9,968 nucleotides of DNA, from positions 1 to 9,968 of the forward strand of contig JAIVIH010000281.1 in NCBI GenBank assembly GCA_020200615.1. The letters are read 5' to 3'. Positions 1 through 6,450 of this stretch are shown piece after piece. The stretch is from Actinomycetota bacterium. GTDB lineage: Bacteria > Actinomycetota > Acidimicrobiia > Acidimicrobiales > AC-14. The notes under the pieces were generated by a model. That model was not told the DNA's origin and made no database searches. It saw nothing but the letters and a program-made list of their open reading frames with translations. Within the stretch, counting starts at the first letter, position 1. Every line of letters begins with the position of its first letter. The translations under genes and the position numbers were made by a program.

Positions 1-1
1 G

Positions 2-88
2 AGCATGGTGCCCGTGCTGGTCTGCCTGGGCTGGGTCCTCACCACCGTGGTGGTCGCCAGCTTCACCTCCCTCGTCCGGCGGGAATAG
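2..88 (+). CDS. C-terminal tail of a membrane protein (5' partial)
   Basis: The frame beginning at base 2 is open from the window edge to a TAG at 86-88 and gives 28 residues. About twenty hydrophobic residues (VPVLVCLGWVLTTVVVASF) are followed by TSLVRRE. This looks like a last transmembrane helix with a short basic cytoplasmic tail. A dense hairpin begins two bases after the stop, as expected at the 3' end of a transcription unit. The part that would identify the protein lies outside the window, so no function is assigned. The frame is inferred from the hydrophobic pattern and the stop/hairpin arrangement only. Confidence 0.5.
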   Translation, partial: SMVPVLVCLGWVLTTVVVASFTSLVRRE

Positions 89-90
89 AA

Positions 91-118
91 CGGGAGGGCG
101 GCAGTAGCCGCCCTCCCG
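91..118. terminator. GC-rich hairpin, probable transcription terminator
   Basis: The two arms, CGGGAGGGCGG (91-101) and CCGCCCTCCCG (108-118), are perfectly complementary over 11 bp with a 6-nt loop. The hairpin starts two bases after the stop of the upstream membrane-protein tail. No T-run follows it, so it is not a textbook intrinsic terminator. T-poor hairpins at gene ends are common in GC-rich actinobacteria. It lies between two converging reading directions and could act on both. Confidence 0.6.
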
Positions 119-129
119 GTGTACATCCG

Positions 130-147
130 GACCGTCCGCTGACGGTC
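130..147. terminator. Second short hairpin, possible terminator for the minus-strand remnant
   Basis: GACCGTC (130-136) and GACGGTC (141-147) form a perfect 7-bp stem with a 4-nt loop. It sits just past the stop codon (153-155, minus strand) of the decayed minus-strand gene, where its terminator would be expected. There is no T-run. The short stem makes this less certain than the hairpin at 91-118. Confidence 0.35.
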
Positions 148-166
148 ACTGATCACTGATCGCTGA
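146..166. repeat. Three tandem copies of a 7-bp unit
   Basis: The units are TCACTGA (146-152), TCACTGA (153-159) and TCGCTGA (160-166). Because the unit is 7 bp, successive copies change frame. Read on the minus strand, two of the copies supply TGA stops in two different frames at the end of the decayed gene. It could be replication slippage and has no evident regulatory role. Confidence 0.7.
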
Positions 167-480
167 TCGGCGTTCCCCGGGGGGCAGGAACGTAGTCGGC
201 GACGAAGAGGCCCATGTTGTCCAGGCGGACGGTCGAGACCGTCGAGACGCTCGCTCCCTCACCAAAGGCGGGTAGGGCCAGCCCGGTCCCTCGGCCCGCA
301 CCAGCGAACGATCGTCCAGCCAGTAGAGCTTCGACCAACGGCCGTCGGCCCGCAGTTCCACCCCGCTTCGTATGTCCCGAAGAAGGAAGGGCTCTGGCAC
401 AGCAGCCATGCCCCGGTCATCGCCGCCCGGAACTCGGCCTCGGTGGCCGGCCGGTATTCGCCGTCGCTGGAGCCGCAGGG
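153..480 (-). pseudogene. Decayed minus-strand gene, frameshifted and 5' truncated
   Basis: Protein-like sequence runs through all three minus-strand frames in turn. From about 480 down to about 365 it reads PCGSSDGEYRPATEAEF and then AAMTGAWLLCQSPSFFGT. It continues in a second frame as GVELRADGRWSKLYWLDDRS and LVRAEGPG. It ends in a third frame as STVRLDNMGLFVADYVPAPR followed by GTPISDQ and a TGA at 153-155. The first shift fits loss of one C (plus strand) from the run at 361-364. The second lies around 260-285 and may include a larger internal loss. Any start or signal peptide would overlap the plus-strand gene that begins at 521, so the 5' end appears lost. The pattern (a GxW start, a DGRWxKL strand, a terminal MGLFVADYV strand) resembles small secreted beta-rich proteins of soil bacteria, but I cannot name the family. 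Confidence 0.55.
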
Positions 481-520
481 GCGCACCACGTGTCCCGACG
501 GTCTGCAAGTGTGAGGTGAA

Positions 521-3500
521 GTGAAACCCGAGCACGGGCGCGCCATCCGGGTCTTCGTCTCCTCGACGTTCCGCGACATGCAGGGCGAGCGGGAGGAGCT
601 GGTTGAAGCGCGTCTTTCCCGAGCTTCGTGAGCTGTGCGAGCGCCGGGGCGTCGCGTGGAGCGAGGTCGACCTGCGTTGGGGCGTGACCGACGAACAGAA
701 GGCCGAGGGCGCCGTGCTTCCCGTCTGCCTGGCGGAGATCGAGCGAAGCCGACCGTACTTCATCGGAATGCTCGGCGAGCGGTATGGCTGGGTGCCCGAC
801 CATGTCCCCGCCGACCTGGCCCTCCGTCTCGGTTGGCTCGACGAGCACGCAGGCCGCTCGGTCACCGAGCTGGAGATCCTCCACGGTGTCCTGGACTCCG
901 TCGAGTCGGGCGGTCACGCCTTCTTCTACCTGCGCTCGCCCGGATGGCTCGACACCCTGGCGCCCGAGGACAGGGCCGCCTTCGACGAGGCCGATCCCGT
1001 GAAAAGACAAATGCTGTCGCGGCTCAAGGCCCGGTTGCAGGCCAGCGGCCATCCGTGCCGTGACTATCCGGATCCCGTAGCCGTCGGCCGGCTCGTCCTC
1101 GCCGACTTCACCGCCCTCGTCGAGCGCCTCTACCCCGAGCAGGAGCCACCGGATCCGCTCACCCGGCAGAGGCTTGAGCATTCGGCGTATCGCACCAGCC
1201 ACCACCCCGTGCCCGTGGACCGTCCCGCTGAAGTCGGGCGTATTGCCGCCCACGTGGCCGGGGAAGGCCCACCGCTCGCCATCACCGGTCCCGCCGGAAT
1301 CGGCACGTCGGCCCTGCTGGCGACCTGGATCGTCGCCCACGTCGCCGATCACCCGGACGACCTCGTGATCGAACACCACATCGGAGCCACCGCCGCCAGC
1401 GCCGACTGGGTGGCCCTGGCCGGCCGAATCGCAGCGGAGGCCGCCTGGGCCCCCTTGTACGCGCCGTCGTAAGCACCGGCTTGGGACCGACTCTCGATGC
1501 CGTTCGGTTCAGGAAATGGCCGACGGTCGACGTCGCCCCCCTCGATCGCCACGAGAAGCGGGCACTCACCGAGCGGTTCCTGGCTCGTTTCGTCAAGGCT
1601 CTCGGCCGCGACCACCTCGACCGGATCGCCGACGCGCCGGAAACGGCCAGTCCTCTCGTGCTCGTCACGCTGTTAGACGAGCTCCGCCAGCACAACGACC
1701 ACTTCACCCTCGGCGACCTCATCGATCGCCACCTCGCCGCGGCGCGGACCAATGACACGTTCTCCAGCCTTCTCGAGCGCTGGGAACGGGACTACGAGCG
1801 GGACCGCCCCGGGCTGGTAGTCGACGCGTTCACGCTCCTCTGGGCCGCTCGCCACGGCTTGGAGGAGGCCGAGCTGCTCGATCTCCTGGGCTCCGGGGAA
1901 ACCCCGCTTCCCCGCGCCGTGTGGTCGCCGCTCTTCCTCGCCGCCGAGCAGCACCTCGTGCTCCACTCCGGCCTTCTGGTCCTGGGCCACGCCGCCCTCC
2001 GGGAGGACGTCGGCCAGCGATACTTGGCCTCGGCCGACCAGCGACGGGCCGCCTACGGTCGCCTCGCGTCCTACTTCGGCGCCAGGCGGGCCGGTCTGCC
2101 CGGCCCCCGGGTGCTCGACGAGCTGCCCTGGGCCCAGGCGGGATCCGGCGAGTGGGAAGGGCTCGTCTCCGCGCTGGCCGACCCGACGTTCCTCGTCGGA
2201 CTGACGAGGCGCGACGCCCCCGCGGTGCGCAGGCTGTGGCGAATGGCCGAGGACGAGGGCGGCCGATCGATGGCCGACGCCTACCGACCGCTCGTCGACA
2301 ACCTGACCCCGCACACGCTGGACGCGGCATGGACGGCAGCCGTGCTGCTGATGTTCGCAGGACACACCGCCCTGGCCGCCCCTGCTGCAGTCCGGCCTTG
2401 CTGATCTCCTGCGAACGGAGGGCGACGAGCGACGCTTGGCCGCGCTACTCGTCAATCTGGCGGTCACTCGATCCCAGACGGGGGCTGCCCAGGCCGCGCT
2501 GGCCGCAGTCGCCGAGGCCGAGTCCCTCACCCGCGCCGGCGGTGACGAGGCCACGCTCGAACGGGCGCTGAATGCCAAGGTTCTCGCCCTCCGCCAGCTG
2601 GGCCGCCACGACGAGGCGCTGGCCGCGTCTTCCGAGGAGGAGACGCTCTGCCGGCGCAAGGACGACCCGGTGGCGCTGGCCGCCTGTCTCTCGGCCCGCG
2701 CCGGCGTGCTTCTCGCCGCCGGCGACCCCGACGGCGCGCTGGCCTTGATGGGCGAGCAGGAGCGCCTCGATCGGGAGGGGGGAGACCTCACCGCCGCCGC
2801 CCAGGCCCTCGGTGCCCAGGCGACCGTGGTCGCCAGCCGGGGCGACAGCGAGAGCGCGCTGGGTCTCATCGCCCGTCAGGAGGAGGCGCTTCGGGAGCTG
2901 GGGGCGAGAGCGGAGCTGGTAACCGCCATCGCCAATCGGGCGAGCGTGCAACGCAGCGCGGGGGACCACTCGGCCGCTGACGACAGCTTGGCCGAGGCCG
3001 AGGACTTGGCACGTGCTGCGGGGCGCCTGGCCGAGGTGGCCCGGGTGCTGTCGCTCAAAGCGGCCGGTGCCCACGCCCAGGGTCGTCGCGACGATGCCGT
3101 CCGGCTGACGCTGGAGGCCGAGGCTCTGGCCCGCTCGATCGGGGCGCCCGAGCAGGTAGCCCTTGCCATGGAGCTCCGGGTGGTCATAGCCCGGGAGGCG
3201 GGCGACCTGGCCGTGGCCACCGCTCTTCTCGATGAGCAGGAGGCGCTCTACCGGGAGATCGGCTCGCCACTCGGTCTGGCCAATGTGGCCTTCAACCGCG
3301 GCAACATCGGCGTCGGTGCCGGTGATCTCGCCGGAGCGCTCCAGGCCTGGGTGAGGCCGAAATCGGTTTCCGGGCCAGCGGCGAACCCAAGAACCTGCTC
3401 CCGCTGCTCCACAACCGGTACCAGGTGCGGATGGCAGCCAATGACCCGGAGGGCGCTTTGGCCGACTTGCGGGCGCGGGCCAACCTAGGCGCCACCCTCG

Positions 3501-3886
3501 GGCGGCACGACCTCGCCCGGGAGTCGGCGACCACCGCAGTCCACCTTCTGCACCAGCTCGGCCGTCAGGCCGAGGCCGAGCCTTTTTGGCGCCTGCTGGC
3601 CGACGCTTGCCGGCGGCTGGGTGACGACAACGGGCTGCAGCAGGCCCTGGGCGACCACGCCCTGCTCGTGCTCGGACGGGGAGATGCGATTGCGATCGCC
3701 AACAGGGGGGACGTGCTCACGAAAATGCCCGGACGGGCTGCAGACGCGGTGGCCGCCCTGGAGGACGCCCGATCCTTGGCCGCCCAGTGGCAGCTCGGTC
3801 CGATGATGGCCGAGCTCGACCGGATGCTGGCTCGAGCCCGGTCGCAGCGCCCTATTTCAACGCCGCGGTTGCCGGGCCGGGAATGA
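521..3886 (+). pseudogene. Broken DUF4062 - STAND/NACHT-like ATPase - TPR gene
   Basis: The GTG at 521 follows GAGGTGA and directly follows an in-frame stop at 512-514. DUF4062 is clear: RVFVSSTFRDMQGEREEL, then DLRWGVTDEQKAEG, then RPYFIGMLGERYGWVP. Related architectures occur in prokaryotic STAND proteins and in eukaryotic NPHP3, NWD1 and TEP1. An ATPase region follows with a Walker A at 1287-1310 that reads GPAGIGTS, with Thr where the catalytic Lys belongs. The rest reads as a STAND helical part (RWERDYERDRPGLVVDAFTL, then LPRAVWSPLFLAAEQHLV) and TPR-like repeats. The reading frame changes four times: an extra T at 603-604, a junction near 1440-1455 that also lost internal sequence, an extra C in the run at 2379-2382, and a missing G near 3348-3352. 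Each segment between breaks is otherwise open, so the damage looks recent. An active gene misread by sequencing is possible for the single-base changes but not for the deletion or the Walker A change. Intact relatives act as nucleotide-dependent sensors or switches. This copy is probably dead. Confidence 0.85.
2360..3679 (+). repeat. Eleven tandem 40-residue (120-bp) TPR-like repeats
   Basis: Units begin at 2360, 2481, 2601, 2721, 2841, 2961, 3081, 3201, 3321, 3440 and 3560. Most start with G-[DR]-x-x-x-A, for example GDPDGAL, GDSESAL and GRRDDAV. Each is exactly 40 codons, except that the first has one extra base and the ninth lacks one. The units share a pattern of small and leucine residues (A-L near positions 6-7, E near 12-15, an A-rich second helix) typical of extended TPRs in STAND sensors. 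The copies are diverged at DNA level, so this is an old protein repeat and not a recent DNA amplification. A weaker twelfth half-unit follows at 3680. In an intact protein the array would form the ligand-sensing superhelix. Confidence 0.85.
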
Positions 3887-3892
3887 TCGCCC

Positions 3893-5857
3893 TCAACCGG
3901 TCGGCGCTGGGCGTCTCTCTCTCCCCACGAGCTCACGCAGAGCGGCGCCGTAGGTCCACTCCGTCCGCTCGCTGGCAACGGCAACCGACCAGTCACCCGC
4001 CGGCGTGGTGGATGCTGCCAACACCCTGGCCGGGTCGGCCGGAAGTCTCTCTCGACCGACTCCGAGCTCGACCAGCAGCGGCTGGAATGTCGTCCACCGG
4101 CGCCTCAGCTCGTCAGCGCGGACCGGAGGACACACGAACAGGGTCTTGGACCACAGATCACCGGCATCGATCTTCTGCAGCTCCCACCGCAACCCTTCGG
4201 TGGTCTCGCCGGGAGGAGCGTTCACAACGATCAGGGCGGCCTCGCTCATCCATTGGGCGATGATCGGCTGCCACTCTTCGTTCGGCAGTGTCGCCCGAGC
4301 TGCCCCCACCGGAGCAAGCTCGGTCCCGGGCGGGTTCAAGGCCACCACGGGCCCGGTGCGGTTGAGCTCCCACGCCAGGACCTCCTCGAAGCGGTCGAAA
4401 CGCCGTGGGCTCAGCTGTTCGATCAGCGAGCGACGTCCCGTGACTGCACTGCGGATCTTGATCTGGTCGTCCGTGAAGGAGCGCAGGTAGAGAACGATCG
4501 GGCGGTCATCCCGATCCATCAGCTCCCTCGCATCCAGTGCCGCCAGTCTCCGAGCGCGCCGGTAGAAACCAACTCCTCCGGCGGCAAGAATGACGGCCAC
4601 CAGCACTCCGGGTGCGGCCACCACCATCGGGTCGATCTCCAGGTCGTCCCCGCCCGACTCCGACGGGACCAGGACGGACTCGCCCCTGGCAATCGTCACT
4701 CCCGAGAGGGCGGCGATCATGGCTCCGGCGATGAACAGCACGAGCCCGGCGCCGAACATAAGGGTGACTCGGCCGGTGCGGCGGCCTGTGAAGAGCTGGT
4801 GGGAGGGTGGCCCGTCGCCGCCTAGACGGTTGCGCTCGCGTCGGCGCAGCCACCAGGGTGGGCCGCACAGCAAGGCGAGCCCGACTCCGGCCGGGACCAG
4901 GCTGCCCGGCCAGAAGGCGGGAACGACCCCCGGTAGGAGAAGGCTCAACCCGAAGATCTGTGTCGCGAAGCGAGCTCGGGCGTGCATGCGTGTGTCCCGG
5001 GCAGAGCCGGAGACCTCCAGAACCCCTTCGCCGGGCGAACCCGACGGATCGCCCGCGTCGACACCCCAGGCGCCCGGCGACCCGGAGGGGTCGCGCGCAC
5101 GGGCCACTACGGCCACTGCGAGGAGGTAGAGCGCGACGAGGAACAGCAAGGTTCCGCTCATCTGTCCTACGAACGTCGACGCGTCGAACGGCTCCGCGGG
5201 CGCACTTTCGCCTGAAGGCGCCTTCGCCTCCTGCCTCGACGCCAGGTCACGCGCCGTGGCGAGGTCGGCGACCTCGGAGATGACGTTGACGGTGAAGTGA
5301 AAACGGCCCCGCCGAAAAATGACCATGGCTCTCTCGGCCACCAACTCACCGGTCTCGGGTGCTTCGAATCCGACGACCAGCCCGCGAGCGTCGGCCACCT
5401 CGGGAATCTCGAATTCGACGTGGTCTTGCTCGGCGACACGGTCCGCCGTACCACGCAGAATCTCCGCCGCCGCCTTCGCTGAGCGGAGCTCGAAGACGAT
5501 CGCGCTGACAAGCGTTCCCGACTCGTCGTTCACCCACGTCCGACCATACGAACAATGAAGCTCCTCGGCCTCCGCTGCCTCCTCCTCGGTGAGCGTGCGG
5601 CCCAGGGCGTTCTCAGGATCGACCCTTCCACCCAGCTCAGGGTCCTCGACATAGCCGGCCGGCAGATCCCGCTCGTCGATGAGGGAAGCCCGAAGGCTGG
5701 CGTCGGTGCAATGGTCAGCCCATCCATCGGTTGTCGCCACGCCCAGGACGGTGACGATCAAGGCGCCGGCAAGGACCTGACGGCAGACTCGCCCCTTTGG
5801 CGTCCACCACCGTTTCCCCTCGCTACAGGTCCGCCCGCTGTACAGGCACGCCCCCAT
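3893..5857 (-). CDS. Membrane protein with exported sensor-like domain and cytoplasmic TIR-like domain
   Basis: The product is 654 residues. The ATG at 5857-5855 is preceded by GGAGGT seven bases upstream. A TTG at 5905 in the same frame lacks such a site. Residues 27-47 form a signal peptide or anchor ending in GWA. Residues 48-231 are a predicted exported domain with two cysteines (50 and 102) that could pair. Five membrane segments follow at about 233-253, 298-315, 317-334, 364-388 and 410-431. Arginine clusters lie after the first, third and fifth segments and before the second, which places the C-terminus in the cytoplasm. The C-terminal domain (about 450-600) contains RPIVLYLRSFTDD, FEEVLAWELN, PVVALNPPG, EEWQPIIAQWMSEAALIVVN and GLRWELQKI. 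This order of strands, with a W-E-L helix after a LIVV strand, recalls TIR-like folds. The TIR assignment is inference, and no catalytic glutamate is proven. The linker at 256-276 repeats DPSGSPG twice. The stop lies 6 nt from the end of the converging STAND pseudogene. Confidence 0.85.
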   Translation of the reverse strand: MGACLYSGRTCSEGKRWWTPKGRVCRQVLAGALIVTVLGVATTDGWADHCTDASLRASLIDERDLPAGYVEDPELGGRVDPENALGRTLTEEEAAEAEELHCSYGRTWVNDESGTLVSAIVFELRSAKAAAEILRGTADRVAEQDHVEFEIPEVADARGLVVGFEAPETGELVAERAMVIFRRGRFHFTVNVISEVADLATARDLASRQEAKAPSGESAPAEPFDASTFVGQMSGTLLFLVALYLLAVAVVARARDPSGSPGAWGVDAGDPSGSPGEGVLEVSGSARDTRMHARARFATQIFGLSLLLPGVVPAFWPGSLVPAGVGLALLCGPPWWLRRRERNRLGGDGPPSHQLFTGRRTGRVTLMFGAGLVLFIAGAMIAALSGVTIARGESVLVPSESGGDDLEIDPMVVAAPGVLVAVILAAGGVGFYRRARRLAALDARELMDRDDRPIVLYLRSFTDDQIKIRSAVTGRRSLIEQLSPRRFDRFEEVLAWELNRTGPVVALNPPGTELAPVGAARATLPNEEWQPIIAQWMSEAALIVVNAPPGETTEGLRWELQKIDAGDLWSKTLFVCPPVRADELRRRWTTFQPLLVELGVGRERLPADPARVLAASTTPAGDWSVAVASERTEWTYGAALRELVGRERRPAPTG

Positions 5858-5864
5858 CCGCCGC

Positions 5865-5870
5865 ACCTCC
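5865..5870 (-). promoter_or_regulatory. Ribosome binding site fixing the start of the minus-strand membrane gene
   Basis: The minus strand reads GGAGGT at 5870-5865, seven bases before the ATG at 5857. It matches the anti-Shine-Dalgarno core fully and decides in favour of this start over the upstream TTG at 5905, which would add 16 residues before the hydrophobic signal. Confidence 0.75.
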
Positions 5871-5876
5871 GCAGCA

Positions 5877-5905
5877 ATTCTCCATTGCCGGCAGGAGCGG
5901 GTCAA
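5877..5905 (-). promoter_or_regulatory. Possible sigma-70-type promoter for the minus-strand membrane gene
   Basis: On the minus strand TTGACC (5905-5900) and GAGAAT (5882-5877) are separated by 17 bases, the standard spacing. Initiation would fall close to the ribosome binding site at 5870-5865, giving a very short leader, which weakens the case. The -35 box overlaps the start codon of the divergent cyclic-nucleotide-binding gene, so the two directions would compete. Confidence 0.25.
5893..5897 (+). promoter_or_regulatory. Ribosome binding site fixing the start of the cyclic-nucleotide-binding gene
   Basis: AGGAG at 5893-5897 lies seven bases before the ATG at 5905. The same frame is open further upstream to an ATG at 5797, but that stretch is low-complexity, lies over the divergent gene and has no comparable site. 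Confidence 0.7.
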
Positions 5906-6450
5906 TGCAGGACTGGCGCGACCTGTTGCAACATTCGTCCGGACCGCGCCAGGATGGACCCACGGCGTTCTTCGACTACCCGGGCGGGGATACGGGCGAG
6001 CAATCGGAGGAGCTGCGGTTTCTGGCCGGCTCCTCGGACGAAGACTGGGCCCTCATCCGCAGGCACAGCGAGACCCGGCGGTTCCTCCCTGGGGATGTGG
6101 TGATCAGCGCCGGAGAATCCGACCGCGCTCTCTACATAGTCGTCGACGGCTCTCTGCAGGTGGTGCGATCGAGCGGATTCCGTGGTCGGACGACGGAGGT
6201 GGCGCGAACCATCCACCCCGGGTCCGTGATCGGTGAGATGGCGTTTCTGGACGGGAAGCCGCGCTCGGCCCTGGTGCAGGCCGTGAGCGAAGCCCACCTG
6301 ATGCGTCTGAGCTTCGACTCGTTCGAGGTCCTGGCGGCCAAGGACCCGGCCTTGGCCCGATCGATCCTGCTCGACCTGGGTCGCATCCTCGCCGACCGCA
6401 TCCGCGCCCTCCAGAGGTTCGAGACAGGGCACGGTGCAGTGATCGAATGA
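5905..6450 (+). CDS. Single-domain cyclic-nucleotide-binding protein, Crp/Fnr-type sensor without HTH
   Basis: The product is 181 residues. Residues about 40-140 form a cNMP-binding (CAP_ED) beta-roll: RFLPGDVVISAGESDRALYI, VVDGSLQVV and then GSVIGEMAFLDGKPRSALVQ. The last stretch is the phosphate-binding cassette, with Gly110-Glu111 and Arg120-Ser121 in the places used by Crp for the sugar and phosphate of cAMP, so nucleotide binding is plausible. A long helix (about 148-172, SILLDLGRILADRIRALQRF) ends the protein. The winged-helix DNA-binding domain of Crp (about 70 more residues) is absent, so it is probably not a transcription factor. It is more likely an allosteric subunit acting on a partner. 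Its stop overlaps the start of the next gene (ATGA, 6447-6450), which suggests coupled translation and a physical or functional partnership with the membrane oxidoreductase. The first 35 residues are poorly conserved-looking and of unknown role. Whether the ligand is cAMP, cGMP or something else cannot be read from the sequence. Confidence 0.9.
   Translation: MQDWRDLLQHSSGPRQDGPTAFFDYPGGDTGEQSEELRFLAGSSDEDWALIRRHSETRRFLPGDVVISAGESDRALYIVVDGSLQVVRSSGFRGRTTEVARTIHPGSVIGEMAFLDGKPRSALVQAVSEAHLMRLSFDSFEVLAAKDPALARSILLDLGRILADRIRALQRFETGHGAVIE

Noticed and set aside
603..605. TTG at 603 as a genuine start of an independent shorter protein
   Set aside because: It would cut DUF4062 in half. The first strand (RVFVSSTFRDMQ) lies just upstream in another frame with its own GTG and ribosome binding site, so a one-base insertion explains the data better.
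417..1379. Minus-strand open frame of about 320 codons
   Set aside because: The plus strand here carries unmistakable DUF4062 sequence. The antisense product has no coherent domain.
1673..2869. Long minus-strand open frame (about 398 codons) over the STAND gene
   Set aside because: It mirrors the plus-strand gene and has Ser/Arg/Pro-rich low-complexity sequence without recognisable motifs. Long antisense frames are expected in GC-rich coding DNA.
595..3355. Programmed ribosomal frameshifting in the STAND gene
   Set aside because: The breaks fall at ordinary short runs with no slippery heptamer plus stem-loop arrangement. There are four of them, and one coincides with lost sequence.
5797..5904. 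Upstream in-frame extension of the cNMP-binding protein from an ATG at 5797
   Set aside because: The added 36 residues are Ser/Pro/Arg-rich, overlap the divergent gene and lack a ribosome binding site. ATG 5905 has AGGAG at good spacing.
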